Below, in pieces: positions 32,203 through 40,585 of a stretch of DNA of 64,000 bases. The DNA is from DATCLS01 sp036563805. Its GTDB lineage: Bacteria; Actinomycetota; Acidimicrobiia; Acidimicrobiales; VFJN01. Position numbers and translations under genes: made by a program. Location of the stretch: positions 109,783 to 173,782 of the forward strand of contig DATCLS010000102.1 of assembly GCA_036563805.1 (NCBI GenBank), in the 5' to 3' direction. Position 1 is the stretch's first letter. Every line of letters begins with the position of its first letter. The notes beneath the pieces were generated by a model. It searched no databases. It worked only from the letters and a program-made list of their open reading frames with translations, and was not told where the DNA came from.

Positions 32203-34502
32203 CACGGCACCGCCTCGACGTCGACGGCGTCGGCGTCGGCCGGCTCGGGCGGCACGCCCAGGTAGACGTCGACGACCCGCTGGTCGGACCAGATGCCGTG
32301 GGGATCGCCCTCGGCGATGACCCGGCCCAGCTCCAGCACCACGACCCGGTCGCACAGCTCAGTGATGAAGTCGATCTTGTGGTCGACCACGAGCAGCGAC
32401 AGGCCCTCGGCCCGCAGACCCGTGAGCAGCGCGCACAGCTCCTCGGTCTCGGTGGCGTTGAGGCCGGCCGACGGCTCGTCGAGCAGCACGACCTTGGGCT
32501 CGCCCACCAGCGCCCGGGCCAGCTCCAGCAGCCGCTGGTCGCGGTGGGACAGGCCGGCGGCCGGCCGCTCGGCGTGGTCGGGCAGCCCGACCCGCTCGAG
32601 GGCGGCCTGGGCGGCGGCCCACCGGCGCCGCTCGTCAGCCAGCACGAGCGGCCGGGCCACCGCGCCGGCCACGATGCCCATGCGCCGGCGGTCGGGCACG
32701 CCCAGCAGCACGTTCTCGATGCAGGTCAGGGCCGTGAACGTCTGGGGCGTCTGGTAGGTGCGGCCCAGGCCCGCCCGGCGGACCCGCGGCGGTTTGCCGA
32801 GCGGCACGGGCGCGCCCGCCACCTCGAGCGTGCCCTCGGCGGGCACCACGCCGGTCATGGCGTTCAGCAGGGTCGACTTGCCGCTGCCGTTGGGGCCGAT
32901 GAGGCCCAGCACCTCGCCGCGCCCGACAGTCAGGTCGACGGCGTCGACGGCCCGGACGCCGCCGAACGACACGCCGATGCTCCGGGCGGTGAGCACCGCC
33001 CCGGCGGGCGCGGGGGCCCGCTCCTGGACCGCCGAGCCCCCGCCCTCCCCCTTCGCGGGCGGGGACCCGGCCGGTCCACCAGCCGCCGCGAGCGACTCGG
33101 AGCCCGGCCCAGCTGGTGGAGACGATACGCCGGCCGGCTCGGCCCGTGCAGACGCGCCGGCGGCGGCCTCGTCGGCCGGCCCGGCCGCCGACGTGTCGGC
33201 GGTGGCTGGGGTGGTGGTGTCTGTGGTGGCTGGCGTGGTGGTGTCCGGGCCCGCCGGCGCGGCGGCCCCCGGCGGGCCCGGACGATCGGGCGCGGGGGCG
33301 GGCGCCGCGGCGCGCCCCCGCCGTAGACGGGCGGCCACGTCGCCCAGCCCGGTCAGGCCGAGCCGGGCCAGCGGGCCGGTGGACCGGGCATCGCCGCCGG
33401 CCCCCGTGAGCCGGTGGGCCAGGCGGGACCCGATGCCGACCAGGCCGTCGGGCAGGGCGATCATCACGACGACGAGCACGCTGCCGTAGAGGATCGGCCA
33501 GTACTGGTCGAGGTTCTCGGAGAACGTGTACACGCCGTGCAGCGGGCCGTCCTCCAGGAACTCCAGGTAGTCGGAGCTGTCCCGCAGCCCGTGCTCGACG
33601 TACACGTAGAACCAGGCGCCGAGCAGCGGCCCGTACTTCGAGTGCATGCCGCCGAGGATCAGCATGAGGAACACGGCCAGGCCGAGGTCGACGCCGAACT
33701 GCTCGGTGGTGACCGACCCCCGCCAGTGGACGAGGAACGCCCCGGTCAGGCCGGCGATGCCGCTGCCCAGCGCCAGGAACGTGGCGCGGATGCGCACACC
33801 GGGCAGCCCGGCCGACGCCGCCACCAGCGGCTTGTCGCGCACGGCGATGGCCTCGCGCACGACCGGCGACCGCTGCAGGGCGGTGGCCAGGGCGAGCAGC
33901 AGGCCGAGCAGGCCGAGGAACAGCCAGAACGCCCGCTGGTCGCGGTCGGGGCCCGACACCTCCCAGCCGAACAGCGAGATGGGGGCGATGTTGGTCAGCT
34001 CTCCCCCGCCGGTGAAGCCCTCCCAGCTGCGGAACACGAGCAGCAGGACCTCGCTCAGCCCCAGCGTGGCGATGGCGAAGTAGAGGTGCTCGGCGCGCCG
34101 CACGAGCAGAGCGAAGACGAGCGCCACCGCCACGCAGACGAGCACGGCCACGACGACCGCCAGCTCGAACGGGTGGTCGTTGCCGGTCATCCAGGCCGCC
34201 GTGTAGGCGCCGAGGCCGGCGAACGCGGCCTGCGAGAAGGCGAACTGGCCGGCCACGCCGAACACGAACCAGAACCCGACCACCAGGCAGCTCATGAACA
34301 GCCAGGTGTTGAACAGGTTCTCCTCGGCCAGCCCCTCGGTGCGCCACAGGCGCACGAGGTACAGGCCGGCCAGCACGGCCAGGATCAGGAGGTAAGGGTG
34401 GCCCCGGAACGCCGGCGGGCGGGGCGGCTCGGCCGGGCCGGCCGCGGGCCCGGGGCCGCCGGCCTCGGGACGGGCCGTCGTGCCCGGCTCAGAGGCGCTC
34501 AT
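32202..34502 (-). CDS. Fused Liv-type permease and ATPase (LivM-LivG)
   Basis: A single 766-residue chain. Residues 1-30 form a Pro/Ala-rich cytoplasmic tail; 35-360 hold the LivM permease with about 8-9 membrane segments, including FGVAGQFAFSQAAFAGLGAY. Residues 370-500 are a Pro/Ala/Thr/Gly linker with the repeat-like TTTPATTDTTTPATAD, and 501-766 hold the LivG ATPase. Walker A is GPNGSGKST (536-544), Walker B is VVLLDEPSAGLN, and the switch is VDHKIDF. The signature motif reads LSHRDQ rather than LSGGQ or LSYGQ. LivM-LivG fusions occur in some actinobacteria; this linker is long. It overlaps LivH by 14 bp and LivF by 3 bp. Confidence 0.92.
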   Translation of the reverse strand: MSASEPGTTARPEAGGPGPAAGPAEPPRPPAFRGHPYLLILAVLAGLYLVRLWRTEGLAEENLFNTWLFMSCLVVGFWFVFGVAGQFAFSQAAFAGLGAYTAAWMTGNDHPFELAVVVAVLVCVAVALVFALLVRRAEHLYFAIATLGLSEVLLLVFRSWEGFTGGGELTNIAPISLFGWEVSGPDRDQRAFWLFLGLLGLLLALATALQRSPVVREAIAVRDKPLVAASAGLPGVRIRATFLALGSGIAGLTGAFLVHWRGSVTTEQFGVDLGLAVFLMLILGGMHSKYGPLLGAWFYVYVEHGLRDSSDYLEFLEDGPLHGVYTFSENLDQYWPILYGSVLVVVMIALPDGLVGIGSRLAHRLTGAGGDARSTGPLARLGLTGLGDVAARLRRGRAAAPAPAPDRPGPPGAAAPAGPDTTTPATTDTTTPATADTSAAGPADEAAAGASARAEPAGVSSPPAGPGSESLAAAGGPAGSPPAKGEGGGSAVQERAPAPAGAVLTARSIGVSFGGVRAVDAVDLTVGRGEVLGLIGPNGSGKSTLLNAMTGVVPAEGTLEVAGAPVPLGKPPRVRRAGLGRTYQTPQTFTALTCIENVLLGVPDRRRMGIVAGAVARPLVLADERRRWAAAQAALERVGLPDHAERPAAGLSHRDQRLLELARALVGEPKVVLLDEPSAGLNATETEELCALLTGLRAEGLSLLVVDHKIDFITELCDRVVVLELGRVIAEGDPHGIWSDQRVVDVYLGVPPEPADADAVDVEAVP

Positions 34503-35442
34503 GGGCCGCCCTCCCCGACAGCAGGCCCTGCGGGCGCAGGGCGATGACGAGGATCATCAGCAGGAACGGGTAGGCGCCCCGGTAGTCGCGGAGCACGTAC
34601 CCGCCGAACAGCTGCTCGACGAGGCCGATCAGGAACCCGCCGATCACCACCCCGGTCAGGCTGCCGAACCCGCCGAGGATGGCGGCGGCGAACCCGCCGA
34701 GCATGACCGAGAACCCGAGCGTGATGTCGAAGCTCGAGTTGGCGGGGCCGATGAGCACGCCGGCCAGCCCGGCCAGGGCCGCCGACAAGCCGAACGCCAC
34801 CATCGACAGCCGGGCCGAGCGCACGCCGTGCAGGCGGGCGGTCTCGCGGTCGGCCGCCAGCGCCCGGACCTGGCGCCCGAAGGCGGTCGGGCCGAACAGC
34901 CAGGTCAGGCCGGCGACGACCAGCAGCGTGACCACCACGATCACGATCCGCTGGAGCGGGATCGCCGCGCCCCCGACCCGCCACAGGTGCCCCCGCGCCG
35001 GCGAGTCGAGCGCCACGGGCGAGGCCCCGAGCCACAGCGCGATCACCGTCCGGATCACGATGGCGGCGCCGAGCGTGGCGATGACCACCACGTGGATCGA
35101 CCGGCCCCGCAGCGGGGCGTACGCCACCCGCTCCAGCACCACACCGATCAGGAACATCAGCGCGATGGCCCCCGCGTAGGCCGCGAGGATCGGCGCGTCG
35201 AAGTCACGCGTCAGCCACAGCGCCAGGTAGGCCCCCAGGGTGATGAGGTCGCCCTGGGCGAAGTTCACGACGCCGGTCGCCTTGTACACCAGCAGGAACC
35301 CCACCGCGGCCAGGGCGACGATAGCCCCCTGCGAGATGCCGGCGGCGGTCAGCGAGATGAACTTCGACGACACGGCCAGGACCGCGGGCGAGCCGCCGAG
35401 CGGCGCGCCGAGTGCCCCTCCCAGGGCGACCTCCATCACCAC
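34489..35442 (-). CDS. livH: Branched-chain amino acid-type ABC transporter permease (LivH)
   Basis: A 317-residue inner-membrane permease with about eight membrane segments. Typical LivH stretches are GAIVALAAVGFLLVYKATGVVNFAQGDLITLGAY, the EAA-like loop region ALAADRETARLHGV, and GLSAALAGLAGVLIGP with GGFAAAILGGFGSLTGVVIGG. GTG 35442 starts 12 bp after the LivK stop, with in-frame GTG 35439 and ATG 35436 as alternatives. It pairs with the LivM half of the fusion to form the channel. Confidence 0.92.
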   Translation of the reverse strand: MVMEVALGGALGAPLGGSPAVLAVSSKFISLTAAGISQGAIVALAAVGFLLVYKATGVVNFAQGDLITLGAYLALWLTRDFDAPILAAYAGAIALMFLIGVVLERVAYAPLRGRSIHVVVIATLGAAIVIRTVIALWLGASPVALDSPARGHLWRVGGAAIPLQRIVIVVVTLLVVAGLTWLFGPTAFGRQVRALAADRETARLHGVRSARLSMVAFGLSAALAGLAGVLIGPANSSFDITLGFSVMLGGFAAAILGGFGSLTGVVIGGFLIGLVEQLFGGYVLRDYRGAYPFLLMILVIALRPQGLLSGRAAHERL

Positions 35443-35454
35443 GGCGAGCCGACC

Positions 35455-36666
35455 TCAGAACTCGTAGTCGTCGAGCTCGTAGGTCTCCTCGATGGCCGGC
35501 TGGCCCTCCTCGTCGAACGACACGCCGACCAGCTGGTGGTGCAGGCCCTGCGAGGGCTCGCCCCGGTAGGTGGTGCACACGCCCTCGTACTCGATCTCGG
35601 CGAGGGCGTCGCGGATGGCGTCGGGATCGGTGGAGCCGGCGGCCTCGACCGCCTCGGCCACCATCATCACGGCGTCGTAGCTCTCGGCCACGCCGTAGTT
35701 GGGGGCGTAGCCGTGCTCGTCCTCGAACCGCTGGGCCCACTCCTGGACCTCGGGGTCGTCGGACGCGGCCGGCGAGCAGTCGTCGATGCCGTAGAAGTTG
35801 TCCATGTTGCCGCTGGTGATCGCCCCGGTGGCGGCGATGAGGCTGGCCGAGCCGCTGACGTGGGGCACGTCGAGGTCGTTCTCGGCCAGGGCGTTGTGCA
35901 GGGCGGCGACGGCGTTCGGGAAGATGTAGCTGACCACCGCGTCGGCGCCTGCGTCCCGCAGCTCGAGCACGGCGCCCGAGAAGTCGGTCGTGTCCTGCTC
36001 GACGGTCTCGCGGCCAGCGACGGCGACGCCCAGCTCGTCGGCGGCCTCCTCGGCGATGTCGCAGCCGGTCTCGCCGAACGGGTTGTTGGCGCACACCAGG
36101 CCGACGCTCTCGGCCTCCAGCGACTCCACGGCGAACCGCACGATGCCCGCCGAGATCTCGTCCTGCGGCGGCCGCACCAGGAAGCCGTAGTCGTTGGCCA
36201 CCGAGTCGGGCGCACCGACCAGCGCCTGCGTGGCGGTCGCCTCGTACAGGACCGGGATCTGGGCCTCGCCGACCCGCTGGGCGGCCGCCAGCACCTGGCC
36301 GCTGGAGGGCAGGCCGAGGATGGCGGTCGGCTCCTCCTCGACCGCCTCCAGGAACGCGCTCTCGGCCTCGGCGCCCTCGAGCGGCGTGCTGATCCGCTCG
36401 TACTCGACCTCCTCGCCACCGATGCCGCCGGCCTCGTTGAGGTCGTCGACGGCCATCGACGCGCCGTCGTCGTAGAACGGGACGGCCGCCTCGCTCTCGC
36501 CGGTGGTCTCGGCCAGCATGATGATGCTCACGGGGTCGTCGAGCGACAGCTCGCCGTCGCCGCCCCCCGAGCCGCCGTTCCCACTGTCGTCATCGTCCCC
36601 GCCGCAGGCGGCGCCGACGATGGCCAGCGCCATGAGCGCGGCCGCGACCTTGTGTCGTCGGGACAT
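35455..36666 (-). CDS. livK: ABC transporter substrate-binding lipoprotein (LivK-type)
   Basis: A 403-residue lipoprotein. Signal peptide MSRRHKVAAALMALAIVGAAC gives Cys21 as the lipidated residue, then an acidic Asp/Gly/Ser linker. The mature part is a type I periplasmic-binding fold (VSIIMLAETTGESEAAVPFYDDGASMAVDDLNEAGGIGGEEVEY; ILGLPSSGQVLAAAQ; GVAESYDAVMMVAEAVEAAGS). ATG 36666 is chosen because upstream in-frame codons would destroy the signal peptide. First gene of the importer operon, transcribed from a promoter with embedded operators and divergent from an IclR regulator. Confidence 0.93.
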   Translation of the reverse strand: MSRRHKVAAALMALAIVGAACGGDDDDSGNGGSGGGDGELSLDDPVSIIMLAETTGESEAAVPFYDDGASMAVDDLNEAGGIGGEEVEYERISTPLEGAEAESAFLEAVEEEPTAILGLPSSGQVLAAAQRVGEAQIPVLYEATATQALVGAPDSVANDYGFLVRPPQDEISAGIVRFAVESLEAESVGLVCANNPFGETGCDIAEEAADELGVAVAGRETVEQDTTDFSGAVLELRDAGADAVVSYIFPNAVAALHNALAENDLDVPHVSGSASLIAATGAITSGNMDNFYGIDDCSPAASDDPEVQEWAQRFEDEHGYAPNYGVAESYDAVMMVAEAVEAAGSTDPDAIRDALAEIEYEGVCTTYRGEPSQGLHHQLVGVSFDEEGQPAIEETYELDDYEF

Positions 36667-36754
36667 GTCCGTGGATTCCCCTCGTTGATGAGTCCGCCCG
36701 CCGCCCCGCGGGCAGCGGATGCAGTGGGTGATCCCCCATCGGTTACCACCCGCG

Positions 36755-36802
36755 TCTGACAACCCGTCAGACTTTGAGCATCGTATTTGACGACCCGTCA
36801 GA
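36755..36802. promoter_or_regulatory. Twin operators in the transporter promoter
   Basis: Site A is TCTGACAACCCGTCAGA (36755-36771), with perfect 6-bp arms. Site B is TTTGACGACCCGTCAGA (36786-36802), one mismatch. They repeat in direct orientation, 31 bp centre to centre. On the minus strand a possible promoter, TTGCGT (36804-36809) and TACGAT (36780-36785), has site B as its spacer, so binding would block polymerase. The divergent IclR regulator is the likely ligand, by inference. Confidence 0.7.
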
Positions 36803-36803
36803 A

Positions 36804-36828
36804 ACGCAATAGGTTGTTCGCATTGCGT
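36804..36828. promoter_or_regulatory. Inverted repeat near the IclR/transporter divergent promoter
   Basis: Perfect 7-bp arms ACGCAAT (36804-36810) and ATTGCGT (36822-36828) flank an 11-bp spacer. It abuts operator B and lies 120 bp before the IclR start. It may be a third protein-binding site or a transcript hairpin. Confidence 0.45.
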
Positions 36829-36947
36829 AATGTCTGTTCCGCCAGGAGAACGACCGGGCGGAACGGCCAGGGAACACCGACGGCGGGTCGGAGGGGATCG
36901 GGTGCAGGTCGACGAGGCGCACGGCGGCGCCGCCCGGGGCGGCTGAG

Positions 36948-37856
36948 GTGGCGCGACCCTCCCCGGCGGTGGCCCGCGTCGTCGGCATCCTCGACTTCCT
37001 GGCCGACCACCCCGACGAGGCCTACGGGCTCTCCGAGCTGTGCCGCCAGGTGGGCATCAACAAGGGCACGGCCCACGCCCTGCTCGGCGAGCTGACCGAC
37101 GCCGGCTACCTGGTGCGCGATCCGGTCGAGAAGACCTACGCGCTCGGCCCCCGGCTGCTCGCCGTGGGCATGGCCGCCGGCCGCACCGAGCGGGCTCTGC
37201 TCAACCGGGCCCGCCCCCACATGCGGCGCCTGGCCACCGACCTCGACGCCCGCTGCGCCTGCACGACCGTGCGGGGCGACGACATCGTCGTGCTCGACGT
37301 GGCCGGCCGCGACCGGCCGTTCCGCACCAGCATCCAGGCCGGGCACCATGTCCCCTGCGCCCCGCCCATCGGCACCGTGTTCATGGCCTGGGAGGGCGAG
37401 GCCGGCGTCGAGCGGTGGCTCGACCGAGCCGGCGACCTCACCGACGAGGGCCGGACGTGGTACCGGCAGGCGCTGGTCGCCGTGCGGCGGCGGGGGTGCT
37501 CGCTCTCGCTCGACGGCCTGGCCCGGGCCCGCCTCGAGCAGGCCATGGTCGGCAGCCGGCCCCTGCACGAGGCCGTCCATGAGCTGGGGCAGGAGGCCTA
37601 CCTCGTCGTCGACGACCTCGATCCCGCCGGCGAGCACGCCCTCAGCCACGTCGCCGCCCCCGTGTTCGGGGCCGACGGGCGGGTGGCCCTGGCACTGACC
37701 GTCTACGACCTCCCGTCGCCGCTCACCGCTGGCGAGGTCGACACGCTCACCGCCCGCGTCCGGGCGGCGGCCGCGGCGGCCACCGAGGCCATCGGCGGCA
37801 TCCCGCCCGAGGACGCCCCATCTCCCACCGCATCCCCCACCGAGGAGGACGGATGA
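36948..37856 (+). CDS. IclR-family transcriptional regulator
   Basis: A 302-residue IclR protein. The HTH is at about 5-65 (SPAVARVVGILDFLADHPDEAYG, LCRQVGINKGTAHALL); the effector domain at about 75-280 includes PPIGTVFMAWEGEAGVERWL. It is clearly paralogous to the regulator at 73-948 (shared KTYALGP/KTYTLGP, VRRRG, GTVF.AW, VAAPVFG). GTG start. The ATG of the SDR gene overlaps its stop by 4 bp, so both are co-transcribed, divergent from the Liv importer. Probably controls import and the SDR step together. Confidence 0.92.
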   Translation: MARPSPAVARVVGILDFLADHPDEAYGLSELCRQVGINKGTAHALLGELTDAGYLVRDPVEKTYALGPRLLAVGMAAGRTERALLNRARPHMRRLATDLDARCACTTVRGDDIVVLDVAGRDRPFRTSIQAGHHVPCAPPIGTVFMAWEGEAGVERWLDRAGDLTDEGRTWYRQALVAVRRRGCSLSLDGLARARLEQAMVGSRPLHEAVHELGQEAYLVVDDLDPAGEHALSHVAAPVFGADGRVALALTVYDLPSPLTAGEVDTLTARVRAAAAAATEAIGGIPPEDAPSPTASPTEEDG

Positions 37857-38650
37857 CCGGCCTGACCGCCTACGATCTCCACGGGCGCGTGGCCCTCGTG
37901 ACCGGCGCCGGCAGCGGCATCGGGCGGGCCACCGCCACCCTGCTGGCCGAGGCCGGCGCCCACGTCGTCGCCCTCGACCTCGACGGCGAGGCCGCGGCGG
38001 CCACCGCCACCGCCATCGCCGGGGCCGGCCGGGCCGCCAGCTCGGCGCCGCTCGACGTCCGCGACCCGGAGGCCGTCAACCGGCTGGTCGACGCCCAGGC
38101 CGCCGAGCACGGGCGCATCGACATCCTGGCGAACATCGCCGGAGTCATGTACTCGGCGCCGGTCGTCGACATGACCGACGGCGACCTCGACGCCGTGCTG
38201 GCCACCAACCTCAAGGGCCCGTTCCACATGGCCCGGGCCGTCGTGCCCCACATGGCCCGCGCCGGCTCGGGCGCCATCGTCAACATGGCCTCCTCCGCCA
38301 TCGACGTGCCCCGGGAGGGCCTGTTCGCCTACGCGGCCTCGAAGGGCGCCCTGGTCCAGCTCACCCGGATCCTGGCCGTCGAGTGCGGGCCCCAGGGCAT
38401 CCGGGCCAACGCCGTCGCCCCCGGCTGGATCCCCACCGGCATGACCGGGCGCCACTTCCTCCGGCCCGACGGCACCGTCGACGCCGAGCGCTTCGAGGCG
38501 GTGGCCGCCCCCATGCGGGCACTGTCGCCGCTCGGGAAGATCGGCGAGGTCGACGACATCGCCCACGCGGTGCTGTACCTGGCCAGCGACGCTGCCAAGT
38601 TCGTGACCGGGCAGGTGCTCAGCCCCAACGGGGGCGTGGCGATGCGCTGA
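37853..38650 (+). CDS. Short-chain dehydrogenase/reductase
   Basis: A 265-residue classical SDR. TGAGSGIG cofactor motif at about 19-26, Asp in VVALDLDG indicating NAD(H), NIAGVM, catalytic Ser in NMASSAID, YAASK active-site pair, and VTGQVLSPNGG at the C-terminus. Translationally coupled to the IclR gene (ATGA). A dehydrogenase of a hydroxy acid or alcohol brought in by the adjacent importer is plausible. Confidence 0.9.
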   Translation: MTGLTAYDLHGRVALVTGAGSGIGRATATLLAEAGAHVVALDLDGEAAAATATAIAGAGRAASSAPLDVRDPEAVNRLVDAQAAEHGRIDILANIAGVMYSAPVVDMTDGDLDAVLATNLKGPFHMARAVVPHMARAGSGAIVNMASSAIDVPREGLFAYAASKGALVQLTRILAVECGPQGIRANAVAPGWIPTGMTGRHFLRPDGTVDAERFEAVAAPMRALSPLGKIGEVDDIAHAVLYLASDAAKFVTGQVLSPNGGVAMR

Positions 38651-38737
38651 CGCGGCTCCCGCGCGGCCTGGGACCGGGCCCGGCTCGTCGCCGGGGACGG
38701 GACCCGGGCGGCGCCGGGCGCGCCGGCGGGTGGGCCC

Positions 38738-38751
38738 GCGGACCGGTCCGC
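38738..38751. terminator. Palindrome between convergent genes
   Basis: GCGGACCGGTCCGC is a perfect 14-bp palindrome ending at the base before the stop codon of the leftward small CxxC gene. It lies in the 101-bp gap after the rightward SDR gene. It could fold in either transcript, but there is no U-run. Confidence 0.3.
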
Positions 38752-39000
38752 TCAGTCGGGCTCGCGGGGGTCGTGCAGGCGGACCTGCCAGGCCTCGGGG
38801 GCGGCCGCCTCCAACTTGGCGCCGATGATCTCGAGCAGCGTCGACTTGGGCAGCACGCACTCCGGGCACGACGAGTGCGAGAGGTCGAGCTCCAGCTCGA
38901 CCTCTCCCGGCGCCGCGTCCCGCAGCAGCAGGCGGCCCCCGTCGAGGGCGACGATCTGGTCGAGCTCGCGCACGACCTCCTCGGCGATCAGCCGGCTCAC
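38752..39000 (-). CDS. Small CxxC protein resembling the NifU C-terminal (Nfu) domain
   Basis: An 82-residue protein. An amphipathic N-terminal helix (SRLIAEEVVRELDQIVAL) leads into VELELDLSHSSC-PEC-VLPKSTLLEIIGAKLEA. The strand-CxxC-helix order resembles the Nfu domain that carries an Fe-S cluster, but two residues are inserted between the Cys pair (Cys45, Cys48) and the Ser/Thr-Leu helix. GTG 39000 overlaps the stop of the preceding gene by 4 bp. It is the last gene of a three-gene unit with the UGSC-like protein, so a redox or cluster-delivery role in that complex is plausible. Confidence 0.65.
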   Translation of the reverse strand: MSRLIAEEVVRELDQIVALDGGRLLLRDAAPGEVELELDLSHSSCPECVLPKSTLLEIIGAKLEAAAPEAWQVRLHDPREPD

Positions 39001-39986
39001 GGCCTCACCACCTTCTCGCTCACGGGGTTGGACAGGTGGGGCAGGAACAGCCACGAGTCGGCCATCCCCGGCCCCCCGGCCGCCACGATGAGGATGTTTT
39101 CGGGCCGGGCCAGGTCGAGCCGCCGGTCGTAGCGGTCGCGACTCTCGGCGGTGAGCAGCGGCCACAGGTACTCCTGCGCCTTCTCCTTGCTCCAACCGGC
39201 GTCGACCAGGCGCCGCTGGTGCTCGGGGCCCATCACGACCAGGATGCTGCGGCCGTCGCCCAGGAACTCGTCGTGGCCGACGCCGACGTGGCGGGCGACC
39301 GTGGCGACGGCGTTCAGGATCGCCTCGGGCTCGGGGGCGAACTCGTTGGCCCGCAGCAGGTTCATGAGCGAGACGACCGTGGCCACGCTGTCGTCGGGCT
39401 CGAAGCCCCGCTGGACGTGCAGGGGCCGCCAGTCGCTGGCCTCCTCGTTCTCGCCGAAGCAGAACGAGTAGCGCAGCGGCCAGCTGAACGAGGCCCGGTC
39501 GAGGACGCCGGGGATCGACCGGCACACGTTGCGGATCACGAGCCGGAGCGCCCGGCCGATGGTGGCGTTGGCCCGGAACCCGGGGCCGAAGCACGCCTGG
39601 CCGCTGGCGATGTCGAGCTCGTTGCGGACCGGGCCGTTGACGACGATGACCTGGGCGGCGCCGGCCAGCGTGGCCGTGGTCGAGTGCGAGTTGCCCTCCA
39701 CCTGGAAGTGGGCCCGCAGCGCAGCCACCACCACGGGGAAGTACTCGACCGCGCACCCGGCCATCACCGCGTTGACCGCGGCCGCCTCGGCGGTGACGAC
39801 GACGTTGCGGGTCGGGACCTCGCCCAGGATCTCGCCGGGCTCCAGCCCGCCGGCCTCCAGCATGGCGGTCACCCGCTCGGGGGTGGGCGGGACGACGGGG
39901 AGCCCGTCGGTCCATCCCACCTCCATGTAGTGCTCGATGGCCTCGCCCTCGGTGGCGAAGTCGAGGCGGTTGGCGGTCAGCTCCAC
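38997..39986 (-). CDS. Uncharacterised partner of a UGSC-like protein
   Basis: A 329-residue soluble protein starting at GTG 39986, 9 bp after the UGSC-like gene. It opens with EGEAIEHYMEVGWTDGLPVVPPTPERVTAML, a block I associate with proteins next to UGSC-family genes. It continues with VTAEAAAVNAVMAGCAVEYFPVVVAALRA, LDIASGQACFGPGFRANATIGRALRLVIRNVC and SILVVMGPEHQRRLVDAGWSKEKAQEYLW. Several conserved-looking Cys residues (MAGCA, QACFG, RNVCR, SFCFG) could contact the partner's thiols or a metal. No known enzymatic motif is recognised. Confidence 0.65.
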   Translation of the reverse strand: MELTANRLDFATEGEAIEHYMEVGWTDGLPVVPPTPERVTAMLEAGGLEPGEILGEVPTRNVVVTAEAAAVNAVMAGCAVEYFPVVVAALRAHFQVEGNSHSTTATLAGAAQVIVVNGPVRNELDIASGQACFGPGFRANATIGRALRLVIRNVCRSIPGVLDRASFSWPLRYSFCFGENEEASDWRPLHVQRGFEPDDSVATVVSLMNLLRANEFAPEPEAILNAVATVARHVGVGHDEFLGDGRSILVVMGPEHQRRLVDAGWSKEKAQEYLWPLLTAESRDRYDRRLDLARPENILIVAAGGPGMADSWLFLPHLSNPVSEKVVRP

Positions 39987-39995
39987 GGCTCGGAC

Positions 39996-40538
39996 TCAGG
40001 CGGCGACGAGACGCTGGCGGACGGCGTCGGCGATGTCGCGGGCGATCTCCTGTGCCTCTTCCTTCGGCCAGGTGGCAACCGGGTTGTGGGGGTAGTCGAC
40101 GGTCACGATCTCGTAGTCGGGCTTGCCGACGATCTCGGCGATCACCCGCACGGCCGGGACCAGCGCGGTGTGCACGATGCTCACCGCCGGGATGCCCTTG
40201 GCCTCGAGGTCGAGGGCGTCGCGCATGCTGCGGGTGCTGCAGCTGCCGCAGCCCCCGAAGCCGGTGATGGCCACGTCGGCCTTCTCGATCTCGGCCCACT
40301 GCTCGGGCGTGGGCGGGACCGACTGGCTGTCCTTGTTGACCTTGATGACGCCGGCCAGGTCGTCGCGACGGCGCAGCTCCTCGTAGAGAGCGTCGAACAT
40401 CAGCTCGCAGTCGGCCAGGCGGTTCATCACCATCGCCACCGTGAGCCCGTCGAGCGACTTCGGCCGGGGCGCCAGCTGGCCGACCTGCGGGCCGGCGGCC
40501 GTGCCCGAGAACGTCGGATCGAGCGTCGTGACCGTCAT
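39996..40538 (-). CDS. UGSC-family-like protein, cysteine (CGSC) form
   Basis: A 180-residue protein whose core VAITGFGGCGSCSTRSM (Cys97, Cys100) matches the motif of UGSC-family (seleno)proteins, with Cys in the selenocysteine position. The C-terminal half (KGIPAVSIVHTALVPAVRVIAEIVG; IVTVDYPHNPVATWPKEEAQEIARDIADAV) looks like an alpha/beta fold. No UGA/SECIS is needed here. The family's function is not established to my knowledge; the CxxC-like pair with a reactive position suggests redox or C-S chemistry. ATG 40538 follows a GGGGG-type Shine-Dalgarno; first gene of the unit. Confidence 0.7.
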   Translation of the reverse strand: MTVTTLDPTFSGTAAGPQVGQLAPRPKSLDGLTVAMVMNRLADCELMFDALYEELRRRDDLAGVIKVNKDSQSVPPTPEQWAEIEKADVAITGFGGCGSCSTRSMRDALDLEAKGIPAVSIVHTALVPAVRVIAEIVGKPDYEIVTVDYPHNPVATWPKEEAQEIARDIADAVRQRLVAA

Positions 40539-40585
40539 GCGGCAACCCCCTCTGTCAACAGCCGCCTGTCGCAGCCCCCTTGCAA

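Noticed and set aside
39996..40538. Selenoprotein with in-frame UGA
   Set aside because: The motif position is an ordinary Cys codon and no UGA interrupts the frame, so no selenocysteine insertion is implied.
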